DNA from: Bin5 sp022821545
Lineage (GTDB): Bacteria > Chloroflexota > Anaerolineae > Caldilineales > Caldilineaceae
Direction: 5' to 3'
Assembly: GCA_963664085.2 (NCBI GenBank)
Contig: CAXXLO010000002.1
Location: 4,588,001-4,652,000 of the forward strand
Length of the DNA stretch: 64,000 nt
In this document: piece by piece, positions 43,214 to 51,740 of the stretch
Numbering within the stretch: the first letter of the stretch is position 1
Layout: the number at the start of each line of letters is the position of its first letter
Made by a program: the position numbers and the translations under genes
The notes under the pieces: generated by a model
Databases searched by the model: none
Told to the model about the DNA's origin: nothing
What the model saw: only the letters and a program-made list of their open reading frames with translations

Positions 43214-44446
43214 ATGATTCAACTCGCGCCGGTGCGGCAGTCAGTCTCTGAGCAGCAGGTGGCGAATGTATCCGCCGCCGTATGGAACGGTCTCAACGCG
43301 GTGGCGCTGTCTGAAAAGGTACGGCCTGGAAGGCGAGTGGCGGTGGCCGTAGGCAGCCGGGGCATCTCCTGCTACAAAGAAGTGGTGCAGGCAGTCGTCG
43401 AGACACTGAAATCACTGGGGGCGGAGCCGTTTCTCGTCCCGGCGATGGGCAGCCACGGCGGGGGTACGGCCGAAGGTCAACATGCCGTCCTCGTCGGATA
43501 TGGAATGGCTGATCTGGGCGTCCCCATTCATAGCAGCCTCGAGGTAAAACAGATTGGCGAAGCGGCCGGCATGCCGGTCTACTGGGATCGTCACGCGGCC
43601 GAGGCCGATGCGGTCATCCCTGTCAATCGCGTCAAGGCCCACACCGCCTTTCGCGCAGACCACGAAAGCGGTCTGTGCAAAATCATGACGATCGGACTGG
43701 GGAAAAGAAAAGGTGCGGCGACGCTCCATGCCCACGACGCCGTGACTGCGATTCCTCGGGCCGCGCAGGTCGTTCTGAAGACGATGCCGGTCGTAGCCGG
43801 CGTCGCCATCGTAGAGAACGGTCGCCACGAGCCCGCCGAGATTGCGGTCCTGGCGGGTGACAGGATATTTCAAGAGGAGCCGGAGTTGTTGCGCAAGGCG
43901 AAAGCGCTGCAACCGTCCATTCCCTTTGACGACCTCGATCTGTTGATCGTGCAGGAGATGGGCAAGAACATTAGCGGGACGGGCATGGATACCAACATCA
44001 TCGGAATGTGGCGGCGCAACGGTGGTCCGAGAGAGCCGAACTTTCGCGTGCTCGCGGTCCTTGATCTGACGGCCGGCAGCCACGGCAATGCCTCCGGCGT
44101 CGGCCTGGCCGATCTCATCCCCGAACGACTGCGGGCCAAGGTCGACTGGCACGCAACCTATACCAACTGCTTGACCGCCGGAAACTTCGCGGCCGCAAAG
44201 CAACCTGTCGTGTTGCCGTCCGACCGGGAGGTCATCAAGACCGGGTTGATGGGCAAGGATGCGGGCTCGGCGCGCGTCGTCTGGATTCAGAACACGCTTG
44301 AACTGGACACACTGTGGCTGTCGCCGGCGCTGTTGGAAGAAGCCGCCGCAAAGCCGGCCCTTAAGAATGCTGGATCTCTGCGATCTGTCGAGTTCACCGC
44401 GGAGGGCGCGCTCCAGCCGCCGGCAACCGAGCAGATTGTCACCTGA
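43214..44446 (+). CDS. Lactate racemase N-domain (DUF2088/LarA-like) protein
   Basis: 410 aa related to the LarA N-terminal domain family. Conserved-looking stretches are VAVAVGSRGISCYKEVVQAV, VPAMGSHGGGTAEGQ, PVNRVKAHTAFRADHESGLC and IGLGKRKGAATLH. Known LarA uses a nickel-pincer nucleotide to racemise lactate, but this group is shorter and lacks clear evidence for that cofactor, so another hydroxyacid epimerase role is possible. It is followed 18 bp later by a haloacid dehalogenase gene. Confidence 0.75.
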   Translation: MIQLAPVRQSVSEQQVANVSAAVWNGLNAVALSEKVRPGRRVAVAVGSRGISCYKEVVQAVVETLKSLGAEPFLVPAMGSHGGGTAEGQHAVLVGYGMADLGVPIHSSLEVKQIGEAAGMPVYWDRHAAEADAVIPVNRVKAHTAFRADHESGLCKIMTIGLGKRKGAATLHAHDAVTAIPRAAQVVLKTMPVVAGVAIVENGRHEPAEIAVLAGDRIFQEEPELLRKAKALQPSIPFDDLDLLIVQEMGKNISGTGMDTNIIGMWRRNGGPREPNFRVLAVLDLTAGSHGNASGVGLADLIPERLRAKVDWHATYTNCLTAGNFAAAKQPVVLPSDREVIKTGLMGKDAGSARVVWIQNTLELDTLWLSPALLEEAAAKPALKNAGSLRSVEFTAEGALQPPATEQIVT

Positions 44447-44464
44447 TGCCGTAGAGGAGAAACC

Positions 44465-45159
44465 ATGGGCCCGACCGACGGCGCCGTCGCACTGACATTC
44501 GACCTCTTCGGCACGATCCTGGATCTGGGGGGAAGTCTCAGGCCGGCTATCACGGAACTCCTCGAAAGGGACGCGCCGGACAGGTCGCCGGAAGCCTTCT
44601 GGGATCAGTGGCGGACTCGTCAGCGGCTGGAGCAGTACCAGGACACCATCATGATGGTGGGCCACGCCGGCTATCTCGAAACGGTGCGGCGTGCGCTGCA
44701 CTACGTGTTGCGGCTGAACGAGTTGGAGCCGACTGAGCAACGCATACAGGAGCTGATGGCGGCCTGGCAGGGACTCTCCCCTTTTCCTGAGGTAGTTCCG
44801 GCCCTGAACGATTGCACGACCGTTATCGCCTGGTTGTTCTCTCCAACGGAGACCCCCATTACCTCGATCATCTTGTGGAGAACCGAGTTCATTTCCCATT
44901 TGACGATGTAATCTCCGCCACCGGCAACGGCGCTTTCAAGCCCCATCCCGGCGTATACCGGCGGGCTGCCCATCTGCTTGGCCTGGAGGTCCACCAGTGC
45001 CTCATGGTATCGGCCAATGCCTTTGACTGCGTGGGCGCCCGCGCATGCGGCTTCCAGGCGGCCTATGTGGACCGTTACGATCTGCCGGTCGAGGACTCGC
45101 CCTTCCAGCCGGCGTTGACTGTGGCCGACTTTACTCAACTGGCCGACGCTCTCCTTTGA
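44465..45159 (+). pseudogene. Haloacid dehalogenase, type II, with a one-base frameshift
   Basis: The N-terminal part has LTFDLFGTILD (nucleophile Asp) and ends wrongly at 44911 after a shift near 44807-44812. The rest continues in the -1 frame: RLHDRYRLVVLSNGDPHYLD, FKPHPGVYRRAAHLLG and CLMVSANAFDCVGARACGF, the Ser-Asn, Lys-Pro-His-Pro and SxNxxD motifs of (S)-2-haloacid dehalogenases. Restoring one base (probably a C in AACGATTG) would give a full ~230-aa protein. GAGGAG lies before the ATG. It is either a decaying gene or a sequence error. Confidence 0.85.
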
Positions 45160-45264
45160 GAGCGGACACGAGCAGATTGCTCATTCAGCGGTCGGACTGA
45201 CAGTTTCAGTGTCCTGCTTCCAAGGCTGCCGTTTCGTCGCAGATCTGCCGTTTCGTCCCAGTTT

Positions 45265-45294
45265 TTGTACAGAGGTTAGAGAATGTGCTAGGAT
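45265..45294 (+). promoter_or_regulatory. Candidate tRNA promoter
   Basis: TTGTAC (45265-45270), an 18-bp spacer and TAGGAT (45289-45294) lie 38 bp before the tRNA. A short G+C hairpin GCCGGGC/GCCCGGC (45302-45317) sits between promoter and tRNA. The rest of the 382-bp interval 45160-45541 is accounted for by the tRNA and its terminator. Confidence 0.4.
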
Positions 45295-45330
45295 TTCCCG
45301 TGCCGGGCCTGCCCGGCGCTAGAAGGCTCT

Positions 45331-45420
<90 letters not shown>

Positions 45421-45424
45421 TCGG

Positions 45425-45457
45425 TTCCCGGGCATCGCGTGTCCGGGAATTTTCTTT
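45425..45457 (+). terminator. Rho-independent terminator of tRNA-Ser
   Basis: TTCCCGG (45425-45431) pairs with CCGGGAA (45443-45449) over an 11-nt loop and runs into TTTTCTTT (45450-45457). This is the clearest intrinsic terminator in the window. Confidence 0.85.
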
Positions 45458-45541
45458 GTTCAGGGAGTTCAATTTGTCGGAATCCCGCGCTGGTTTCCAA
45501 CGGAACCAACTGTCCCGAACTCGGGCGTCAGGATCGAAGGT

Positions 45542-47185
45542 ATGGGATTGGGCCGGACAGTCAAGCAGTCTCTGACCGGCGGTCTGCTGGCGCCGCCGGC
45601 CGGACTGCCGCCAGCCGGTCTGCCATTTGTCTCCGGCCGGCAGGTTCGCACAGTTGCTGCGGTCGTTGGCCTGGCGCTGCTGGCCTGGCTGCTGGCCGGG
45701 CTGCCATTGCTCTGGGCGGCCGCTGCCGTTGCGGCCGGCGCAGCGGGCGTGCTGCTGCTGCGTTTCCCGCATCTGATCTGGCCGGGGCTTGCCGTCGCGC
45801 TCCCTTTCGCCAGCGCGCTCAAGCGGGGTCCCGTCAGCCTGGCGGACCTGATGCTGGGCGCTGCGGTGCTGCTGTGGTTTGTTGACGGTGTGCGGAAGGG
45901 CCGCCTTCGGCTCAACTCTGGCCTACTGCCCGTCTTGTTTATCGTCTATCTGCTGGCGCTCCTGCTCTCCTTTCCCATCGCGATAGACTTGCAGGAGGCA
46001 GTTGAGGGTGTGATCAAGTGGCTGCAGATGCTGGTCGCGATTCTGTTGGTCCAGGAGGCGCTATCCCCGAGGCAGGTGCGCTGGCTCGTTTGGGGTCTGT
46101 TGGCCGGCGGCGTACTGCAGGCCGCGCTCGGCGCTTTCCAGTTTGCTTTCCGCATCGGCCCGCCCAACTTTCTGTTGCTGGACCGATTCATGCGAGCGGC
46201 GGGAACATTCGGCCAGCCGAATCCTTTCGCCGGTTACCTTGGTTTGACATTGCCGGTGGCGGCCGCGCTTTTTCTCTTGCATTTCACCTCGGTTTTGAGA
46301 AGACAGGGTGGGAGCTTGCGTCAGGCTTTTGCGGGTACGGTCGCTTATGGGGGGGCGACCGCAATAATTGCAGGTGGGCTCTTGGCGAGTTGGAGTCGCG
46401 GCGGCTGGCTTGGCGCTGCCTCCGCTCTGGCCGTTGTCCTCTTCGTTCAAGGGGGACGGCTGGCAAGAGGGGCTGCCCTCGCCGCGGCGGGCGCGGTTAT
46501 GCTGCTGGGCCCAATCTCATACCGCTACATTCCCAGCTCCTTGACCGACCGGATAGCCGGTCTGCCTGCCATTCTTGGGTCGGGCATGTGGGATATCGTT
46601 CAGCAGCCGGTCACCGATGACAACTTCTCTATCATCGAACGTCTGGCCCACTGGATCGCTGCCCTGCGGATGTGGGAAATGTCGCCCTGGCTAGGCGTTG
46701 GGCCGGGCAACTACGCCGCCGTTTACCCGCATGTACGGCTGGCCAAATGGGAGGACCCGTTGGGGCACGCCCATAATACCTATCTGAATGTACTTGCCGA
46801 GAACGGGATTGTTGGAATTGTCGCGTATCTGGCGCTTTGGGCCGGCGTGGTCGCCTGGCTGATTGGCATGCGCAAGCGAATTCTGCGCAGAACGTGGGAG
46901 CGTATTGACGCCAAAGTCAGTTCAGGACCGGCCCGCGCATCCGCCAATCCATCCCCGGAGTGGAACGCAGCGGTTCTTCTCGGCGTCTTAGGCGTAGTCG
47001 CCCACCTTTCCGTACATCACCTGTTCGATAACCTCTACGTACAGGGGATCTATTTGCATGTCGCACTGTGGCTTGGCGCCGCGGCGGCGCTCGTCAGGGG
47101 AGGACCGGCCGCCAGAGTTGAAGCCTTTCCCATCAGTGGTTCTGAAATCGGCCGGCGCGGCACAAGAGATTTGCAAGGGAAATAA
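45542..47185 (+). CDS. O-antigen ligase / polymerase family membrane protein
   Basis: 547 aa with about eleven to twelve hydrophobic segments and the Wzy_C-type periplasmic loop: TFGQPNPFAGYLGL, ASWSRGGWLGA, and further on GVGPGNYAAVYPHVR with DPLGHAHNTYLNVLAENG. These residues (Arg in SRGGW, His in HNxYL) mark O-antigen ligases and polymerases, which join glycans in the membrane. ATG 45542 is chosen because reading further upstream would run through the terminator and tRNA. GtrA and a glycosyltransferase follow. Confidence 0.88.
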   Translation: MGLGRTVKQSLTGGLLAPPAGLPPAGLPFVSGRQVRTVAAVVGLALLAWLLAGLPLLWAAAAVAAGAAGVLLLRFPHLIWPGLAVALPFASALKRGPVSLADLMLGAAVLLWFVDGVRKGRLRLNSGLLPVLFIVYLLALLLSFPIAIDLQEAVEGVIKWLQMLVAILLVQEALSPRQVRWLVWGLLAGGVLQAALGAFQFAFRIGPPNFLLLDRFMRAAGTFGQPNPFAGYLGLTLPVAAALFLLHFTSVLRRQGGSLRQAFAGTVAYGGATAIIAGGLLASWSRGGWLGAASALAVVLFVQGGRLARGAALAAAGAVMLLGPISYRYIPSSLTDRIAGLPAILGSGMWDIVQQPVTDDNFSIIERLAHWIAALRMWEMSPWLGVGPGNYAAVYPHVRLAKWEDPLGHAHNTYLNVLAENGIVGIVAYLALWAGVVAWLIGMRKRILRRTWERIDAKVSSGPARASANPSPEWNAAVLLGVLGVVAHLSVHHLFDNLYVQGIYLHVALWLGAAAALVRGGPAARVEAFPISGSEIGRRGTRDLQGK

Positions 47186-47249
47186 GACACTCGGCGCTGT
47201 GGCTGGCCATGTCTCGCGGCGACGGCACTAACGCAAAACGGAGTCCCTT

Positions 47250-47720
47250 TTGAGCCTGGCAAAACACATCGGAATGGAAAGCATCACTGGCAAAGAGACA
47301 AAACGGTTTGTCAAATTCGCCTTTGTTGGCGCGCTCGGGTCGGTGACCGACTTCACGATCCTGAATCTGCTTATTGTGTTCGCAGGTCTCCCTTCCCTCA
47401 TCGCCAACGCTGCTGGGTTTTGTGTGGCAGTCCTCCAGAACTTCCTTCTCAACCGCTGGTGGACGTACCCTGAGAGTCGAGTTCGTAACTCCCGCCGTCA
47501 GATGGCAAAGTTTGCTCTCGTCAGCGTCGTGGGTCTGGGAATCAATCTGATCGTATTCAGATACTTTGATGAACTTCTGCGCCCCTTCTGGGTTGACTGG
47601 CTGTCCAGTGCCGACTTGGGATTCACATTCAGCTACAATTCAGCCAAGCTGTTCGCGATCGGAGTTGTCCTCTTCTGGAACTTCGCCGCCAACCGACTGT
47701 GGACCTACAAAGGGCTGTGA
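47250..47720 (+). CDS. GtrA family membrane protein
   Basis: 156 aa, four membrane helices with FVKFAFVGALGSVTDFTILN, FCVAVLQNFLLNRWWTYPES, KFALVSVVGLGINLIVF and NFAANRLWTYKGL, the two-fold pattern of GtrA proteins that are thought to flip undecaprenyl-phosphate-linked sugars. Starts may be TTG 47250 (GGAG 9 nt upstream) or ATG 47274. Its stop overlaps the glycosyltransferase start. Confidence 0.9.
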   Translation: MSLAKHIGMESITGKETKRFVKFAFVGALGSVTDFTILNLLIVFAGLPSLIANAAGFCVAVLQNFLLNRWWTYPESRVRNSRRQMAKFALVSVVGLGINLIVFRYFDELLRPFWVDWLSSADLGFTFSYNSAKLFAIGVVLFWNFAANRLWTYKGL

Positions 47721-48856
47721 AGCTTGTAATTGACTACACGCCGGCCGTTCGCCAGACGGCCGGCATTGGCCGCATCATTCGCTGCCAGGTTGACGCGCTG
47801 GTCCGGCACAACCCCGGCTTTGACATTTCACTGTTCGTGGCCGGGACGGTCAACCCCGGTCAGCGCGCCGCAAGCCCTCTTCCTCTGCACACTTTCCCCG
47901 CAATTTCCGAGCGCAATCTGACTCGCATCTGGCACCGCCTCAACATTCCCGCCCCGCGCGTCGAGTGGCTGACCGGGAGCGCTGTCAGTCTCTTTCACGC
48001 GACCGACTTCGTTATGGCGCCGGTGAGCTCGAAAAAAAAGCTGCTGACCGTACACGACCTGGCCTTCATGCGCTACCCCCAGGCGGCCATGCCCTCACTG
48101 CATCACTACCTGAATGTCGTCGTTCCCCGCAACATCAACCGCGCCGACCACCTCATCGCAGACAGCGGCAACACGGCCCAGGACCTGGAATCGACTTGGC
48201 CGCGCCTTGAAGGCAGGATCAGCGTTGTGCAGGGCGCCGTCGACCACGACTTCTTTAGACGCGTATCGGATCATGAGGCTCTGCGTGCGTCACGTCGGAA
48301 GTACTCTCTTGGAGACAAGCCATACATCTTCGCCCTGAGTACACTTGAACCCCGCAAAAACTATCCCAGGCTGATCCGTGCGTTTCACGCCGCCCGCCGG
48401 GATTCAGACCTGCCCCACCGGCTTGTCATTGGGGGCAAAACCGGCTGGCTCTTTGACGAGATCTTCGCCACGGTGCGAGAACTGGGAATGGAGCGGGAAG
48501 TTCTCTTTCCCGGATTCGTTGACGACGCTGACCTGCCGGCCCTCTATTCGGGAGCGGAGTTCTTCGCCTACCCTTCTCTATACGAAGGGTTCGGGCTCCC
48601 GGTTCTCGAGGCGCTGGCCTGCGGGACACCTGTCCTCACGTCAGACAACTCCTGTCTGCCCGAGGCCGGCGGAGAGGGCGCACTCTATGTTGATGCCGAA
48701 TCTGTCGAGAGCATCGCCGATGCGATTGTACGTCTCGCTTCGCAGCCCGGGTTGCGGGCCAGGCTGGCGGCCGCCGGAGAGGCGCATGCCCGTTCTTTCA
48801 CCTGGAGGCGCAGCCTGCGGCAACTCCTTGAGGCCTACGAACGGGCGCTGGCCTGA
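47717..48856 (+). CDS. Glycosyltransferase family 4 protein
   Basis: 379-aa GT-B fold retaining glycosyltransferase. The C-terminal nucleotide-sugar domain is clear: FALSTLEPRKNYPRLIRAF, GFVDDADLPALYSGAEFFAY and PSLYEGFGLPVLEALACGTP with the E-x7-E motif, then SLPEAGGEGALYVD-like closing residues. No signal peptide, so cytoplasmic. GTG 47717 overlaps the GtrA stop (GTGA). It would extend the glycan handled by GtrA and the ligase; sugar specificity is unknown. Confidence 0.92.
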   Translation: MKLVIDYTPAVRQTAGIGRIIRCQVDALVRHNPGFDISLFVAGTVNPGQRAASPLPLHTFPAISERNLTRIWHRLNIPAPRVEWLTGSAVSLFHATDFVMAPVSSKKKLLTVHDLAFMRYPQAAMPSLHHYLNVVVPRNINRADHLIADSGNTAQDLESTWPRLEGRISVVQGAVDHDFFRRVSDHEALRASRRKYSLGDKPYIFALSTLEPRKNYPRLIRAFHAARRDSDLPHRLVIGGKTGWLFDEIFATVRELGMEREVLFPGFVDDADLPALYSGAEFFAYPSLYEGFGLPVLEALACGTPVLTSDNSCLPEAGGEGALYVDAESVESIADAIVRLASQPGLRARLAAAGEAHARSFTWRRSLRQLLEAYERALA

Positions 48857-48900
48857 GAATGTGATACAATGCACTGCACTTAGCCGTCACTTCGCTACGC

Positions 48901-49383
48901 ATGAAATCCATGAGCAAGACTGTCGCCGACTCGACGACGCGTATCAGCCAGATAATGAATCCCGAGCACGCCAACCTGCTGGGCAACGTGCATGGCGGCG
49001 TGATTCTGAAGTTGTGCGACGAATGCGGCGGCATCACGGCCGCGCGCCACGCGCGGCGGCTCGCGGTGACGGTCGCAGTTGACAGCATGGCCTTTCATGA
49101 GCCGGTGCGCGTCGGCCAACTCCTAAGGTTGCGCGGGCGGATCACCTACGTTGGCCGCACTTCCATGGAGATCGAGGTCATCGTCCAGGCGGAGGACCTG
49201 CTGACCGGTGAGATTTCACATACCAACAGCGCCTACTACATTTTCGTAGCCCTTGACGAAAGGGGCTTGCCGACCGAAGTGCCGCGGCTCGAACTGACCA
49301 ACGATGCCGAACGACGGCGATTCAAAGAGGGCGAGGAGCGGCAACGCCAGCGGCTCAAGCGCGCCGGGAAGAAAATGGCGTAA
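48901..49383 (+). CDS. Acyl-CoA thioesterase, hotdog fold (YciA/BACH-like)
   Basis: 160-aa hotdog-fold enzyme predicted to hydrolyse acyl-CoA. The active-site stretch is MNPEHANLLGNVHGGVILKL CDE, followed by VAVDSMAFHEPVRVGQLLRL and the strand SMEIEVIVQAEDLLTG, as in YciA. The C-terminus is a charged Arg/Lys/Glu helix. ATG 48901 and ATG 48910 are both possible starts. Confidence 0.85.
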   Translation: MKSMSKTVADSTTRISQIMNPEHANLLGNVHGGVILKLCDECGGITAARHARRLAVTVAVDSMAFHEPVRVGQLLRLRGRITYVGRTSMEIEVIVQAEDLLTGEISHTNSAYYIFVALDERGLPTEVPRLELTNDAERRRFKEGEERQRQRLKRAGKKMA

Positions 49384-49411
49384 TTGGAGTAAGACCGGCC
49401 TCTACCCGCAG

Positions 49412-50221
49412 ATGCAACCCATTCAACACCTCATTACCCGATCCCTGGACCCTTTGCGCAGATGGCTGCTGCCCATCTGCGCGCTGTGTGCGTTTCTTGG
49501 CTATGTCCGACCCTGGATCGCGCACAAGGCGGCAGGGCTGGCCGTATTGGGGCTGGACTTGGGAGAGCTCGTGAAGTTTCTGCACCCCGTGCAGCAGGGT
49601 GAAATCCGCCTGTGGCGTGAGGGGTTCTATCTGCCGCTGGTCGCGGTAAGTGTCAGCCTCAGTTTGAACGCCTTTTGCCGTGATTCAAACGCTTCGGATC
49701 GCCAGGACGCGAATATCGATGGAACGGAAGCCGGAGAACCCCGCCCGCGCTACAGCTGGCCTGTCCGCATCGCGCTCCTCCTGCTTGCAATCGTGACCGC
49801 GCTCAATCTGTTGCCCCCTGCCTGGACCCCCCGGCTGTTGCTCACCCCTGAGTTTCGCTTGCAATCGATGGCAGTGGCTCTTTGCCTGGCGCTGGTTGCC
49901 TTAAGCCCATTGGCAGGGCTTCTTCAGTCTCCCCGTTCGCTTTTTGAGTCCTTTGGCGGAACTGCAGACGGCGCCGGGCGCCGCGGTTGTCTTTGGCGGG
50001 CCGCCTGGTCGATCGCTCTTGTGCGCAGTCTCTTTCTTGTCGTCAGTGCGGGCGCCGCCATCTACTTTCCCGTAGCCCAATTTCGCCTGGTGATCCCGAC
50101 CCTGGCCGAACTGTACGGGCACCCGCTTGAAATTGGTTGGGGTCCGGCGCTGATGGTTGCCGGGCTGGCAGTTCTGCTCTTGCATGGACTTGGCGACCTC
50201 TCCTCCCTGGTAAGAGAATGA
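49412..50221 (+). CDS. Membrane protein of unknown function
   Basis: 269 aa with six to seven hydrophobic segments (for example LLPICALCAFLGYV, FYLPLVAVSVSLSLNAF, IALLLLAIVTALNLLPPAW, AVALCLALVALSPLAGLL and ALMVAGLAVLLLHGLGDL). No known family motif is seen. ATG 49412 avoids a polar overlap with the thioesterase. Its last codons overlap the next start (ATGA), so the two unknown proteins are probably made together. Confidence 0.6.
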   Translation: MQPIQHLITRSLDPLRRWLLPICALCAFLGYVRPWIAHKAAGLAVLGLDLGELVKFLHPVQQGEIRLWREGFYLPLVAVSVSLSLNAFCRDSNASDRQDANIDGTEAGEPRPRYSWPVRIALLLLAIVTALNLLPPAWTPRLLLTPEFRLQSMAVALCLALVALSPLAGLLQSPRSLFESFGGTADGAGRRGCLWRAAWSIALVRSLFLVVSAGAAIYFPVAQFRLVIPTLAELYGHPLEIGWGPALMVAGLAVLLLHGLGDLSSLVRE

Positions 50222-50697
50222 TTACAGAGTTTGGAACGAACGTCCGGACATTCGACCTGCCCTTCCGGGCCGTTTGGGTCCGCCGCAAAGACATGATTGA
50301 CCTGCGCGTTTCCAGAAACGCGCCGCAAACGGATAGCTGGACGAACGCCGATGTCGTGGCCCGCGTCAGCGCGTTCCGCCTGGTTGGCGTAAGCGTCAAG
50401 GATCACAAGAGATTGGGTCTGGGCCGCTGGCTCCGTGAAAGCGGAAATGAAGTCCCATTCATCGCCGGTGAACCGATGCCCTCGGGAACGGTTGCTTACG
50501 ATGAGGCGGGCCAGATCGCATACTTCTCGATCTGGCCCCAACTTTCCGAGGATGCTGATGCCCGTCATTACGAGCGCAGGGGCAAAATATATTTGAAGGG
50601 AAACGGCGGAATCGCACGGATCCGCTTCCCCGTGCTCAACAAACGCGGCCGCGCAGGTCTTCTCGGTTCGGCCGCGGCTCTCCTGGCGACGAGGTGA
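50218..50697 (+). CDS. Hypothetical protein translated with the preceding membrane protein
   Basis: 159 aa, no signal peptide or membrane helix. ATG 50218 overlaps the preceding stop (ATGA). Sequence such as FDLPFRAVWVRRKDMIDLRV, GLGRWLRESGNEVPFIAGE and YDEAGQIAYFSIWPQLSED suggests a beta-rich globular domain, but no family was recognised. Translational coupling suggests it acts with the membrane partner. Confidence 0.6.
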   Translation: MITEFGTNVRTFDLPFRAVWVRRKDMIDLRVSRNAPQTDSWTNADVVARVSAFRLVGVSVKDHKRLGLGRWLRESGNEVPFIAGEPMPSGTVAYDEAGQIAYFSIWPQLSEDADARHYERRGKIYLKGNGGIARIRFPVLNKRGRAGLLGSAAALLATR

Positions 50698-50713
50698 GCT
50701 TTGAAGACTTCGA

Positions 50714-50766
50714 CGAATACACCCTCCGGAAACCTGCCGCGCGCTGAATGATTTCGAATACACCCT
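50714..50766 (+). repeat. Direct repeat upstream of mtnP
   Basis: CGAATACACCCT occurs at 50714-50725 and again at 50755-50766, 41 bp apart (about four helical turns), within the 117-bp gap before mtnP. It could be a pair of regulator sites. Confidence 0.5.
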
Positions 50767-50814
50767 TTGACGGGAAATTCGAATCTTCTATCAATCTTAC
50801 ATGGAGTTCTCTTG

Positions 50815-51702
50815 ATGACAGGTCATATTCGCTTCGGAGTTATCGGGGGCAGCGGCGTTTACCGGATGGATACGTTGTCTGATGTCGAGGAAGTCGAGTT
50901 GGACACGCCTTTTGGCAAACCGTCGGACGCTTATATTGTGGGCACTTTGCACGGTCAGCGGGTCGCGTTCCTCGCCCGCCACGGACGGGGACACCGCATC
51001 AGCCCCACGCGGTTGAACCAGCGCGCCAACATCTACGGCTTCAAAATGCTGGGCGTCGAGTACCTGATCGCGGTCAGCGCTTGCGGCAGCCTGCAAGAGA
51101 GGCTGCGGCCGGGCGATATTGTCATCCCGGACCAGATCTTTGATCGCACGCGCCTGCGAGGGCTCAGTTTCTTCGATGACCCTGACGTGGGGACTGACGG
51201 GCTGGTCGTCCATGTGAGCGTCGCCCACCCATTTTGCGAATTCCTCAGCGGCATCTGCTTCAGGGCCGTCGAGCAGACTGGCACCGCGGCGCATCTTGGC
51301 GGCAATTTCGTTACGATCGAGGGCCCCCGCTTCAGTACAAAAGCCGAGAGTGTCGCCTTCCGCCAGTTGGGAATGGACATCATCGGCATGACCACCACCC
51401 CGGAGGCGTTCCTGGCCAGGGAAGCGGAAATGAGCTATGCCTGCATGGCCCATGTGACTGACTACGATGTCTGGCATGAAACGGAAGAGGCGGTGACGGT
51501 CGAAGCTGTCATCAGGATGCTGATGCACAACGCGGAAGTGGCTGTAGAGGCCGTTGCCAATGCAATCGAACTGCTGGCTGACAGCGGGCCTTCGCCCCAT
51601 GCAAATGCGCTCCAGGATGCGCTGATTACCGACAAGAAGGCTGTTCCGTCCGACGTCGTTGACCGCCTGGAGCTGATCGTAGGCAAGTACTTTGATCGAT
51701 AG
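50815..51702 (+). CDS. mtnP: S-methyl-5'-thioadenosine phosphorylase
   Basis: Cleaves methylthioadenosine to adenine and methylthioribose 1-phosphate in methionine salvage. 295 aa. The phosphate site is IGGSGVY and FLARHGRGHRISPTRLNQRA; SACGSLQERLRPGDIVIPDQ, TIEGPRFSTKAES, GMTTTPEAFLAREAEMSYA and VTDYDVW are typical. GGAG lies 8 nt before ATG 50815, favoured over an ATG 48 nt earlier. Related purine phosphorylases share the fold, but the TTPEAFLAREAE stretch fits MTAP. Confidence 0.9.
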   Translation: MTGHIRFGVIGGSGVYRMDTLSDVEEVELDTPFGKPSDAYIVGTLHGQRVAFLARHGRGHRISPTRLNQRANIYGFKMLGVEYLIAVSACGSLQERLRPGDIVIPDQIFDRTRLRGLSFFDDPDVGTDGLVVHVSVAHPFCEFLSGICFRAVEQTGTAAHLGGNFVTIEGPRFSTKAESVAFRQLGMDIIGMTTTPEAFLAREAEMSYACMAHVTDYDVWHETEEAVTVEAVIRMLMHNAEVAVEAVANAIELLADSGPSPHANALQDALITDKKAVPSDVVDRLELIVGKYFDR

Positions 51703-51710
51703 GGAAGGAC

Positions 51711-51740
51711 ACTCCTGCCATGCCCACTCCTGCCATGCCC
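51711..51740 (+). repeat. 15-bp tandem duplication across the start of the ThDP enzyme gene
   Basis: ACTCCTGCCATGCCC is present twice in a row (51711-51725 and 51726-51740), and creates two in-frame ATG codons (51720 and 51735). Only the first is near the AGGGAAGG ribosome site (about 11 nt). Confidence 0.9.
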
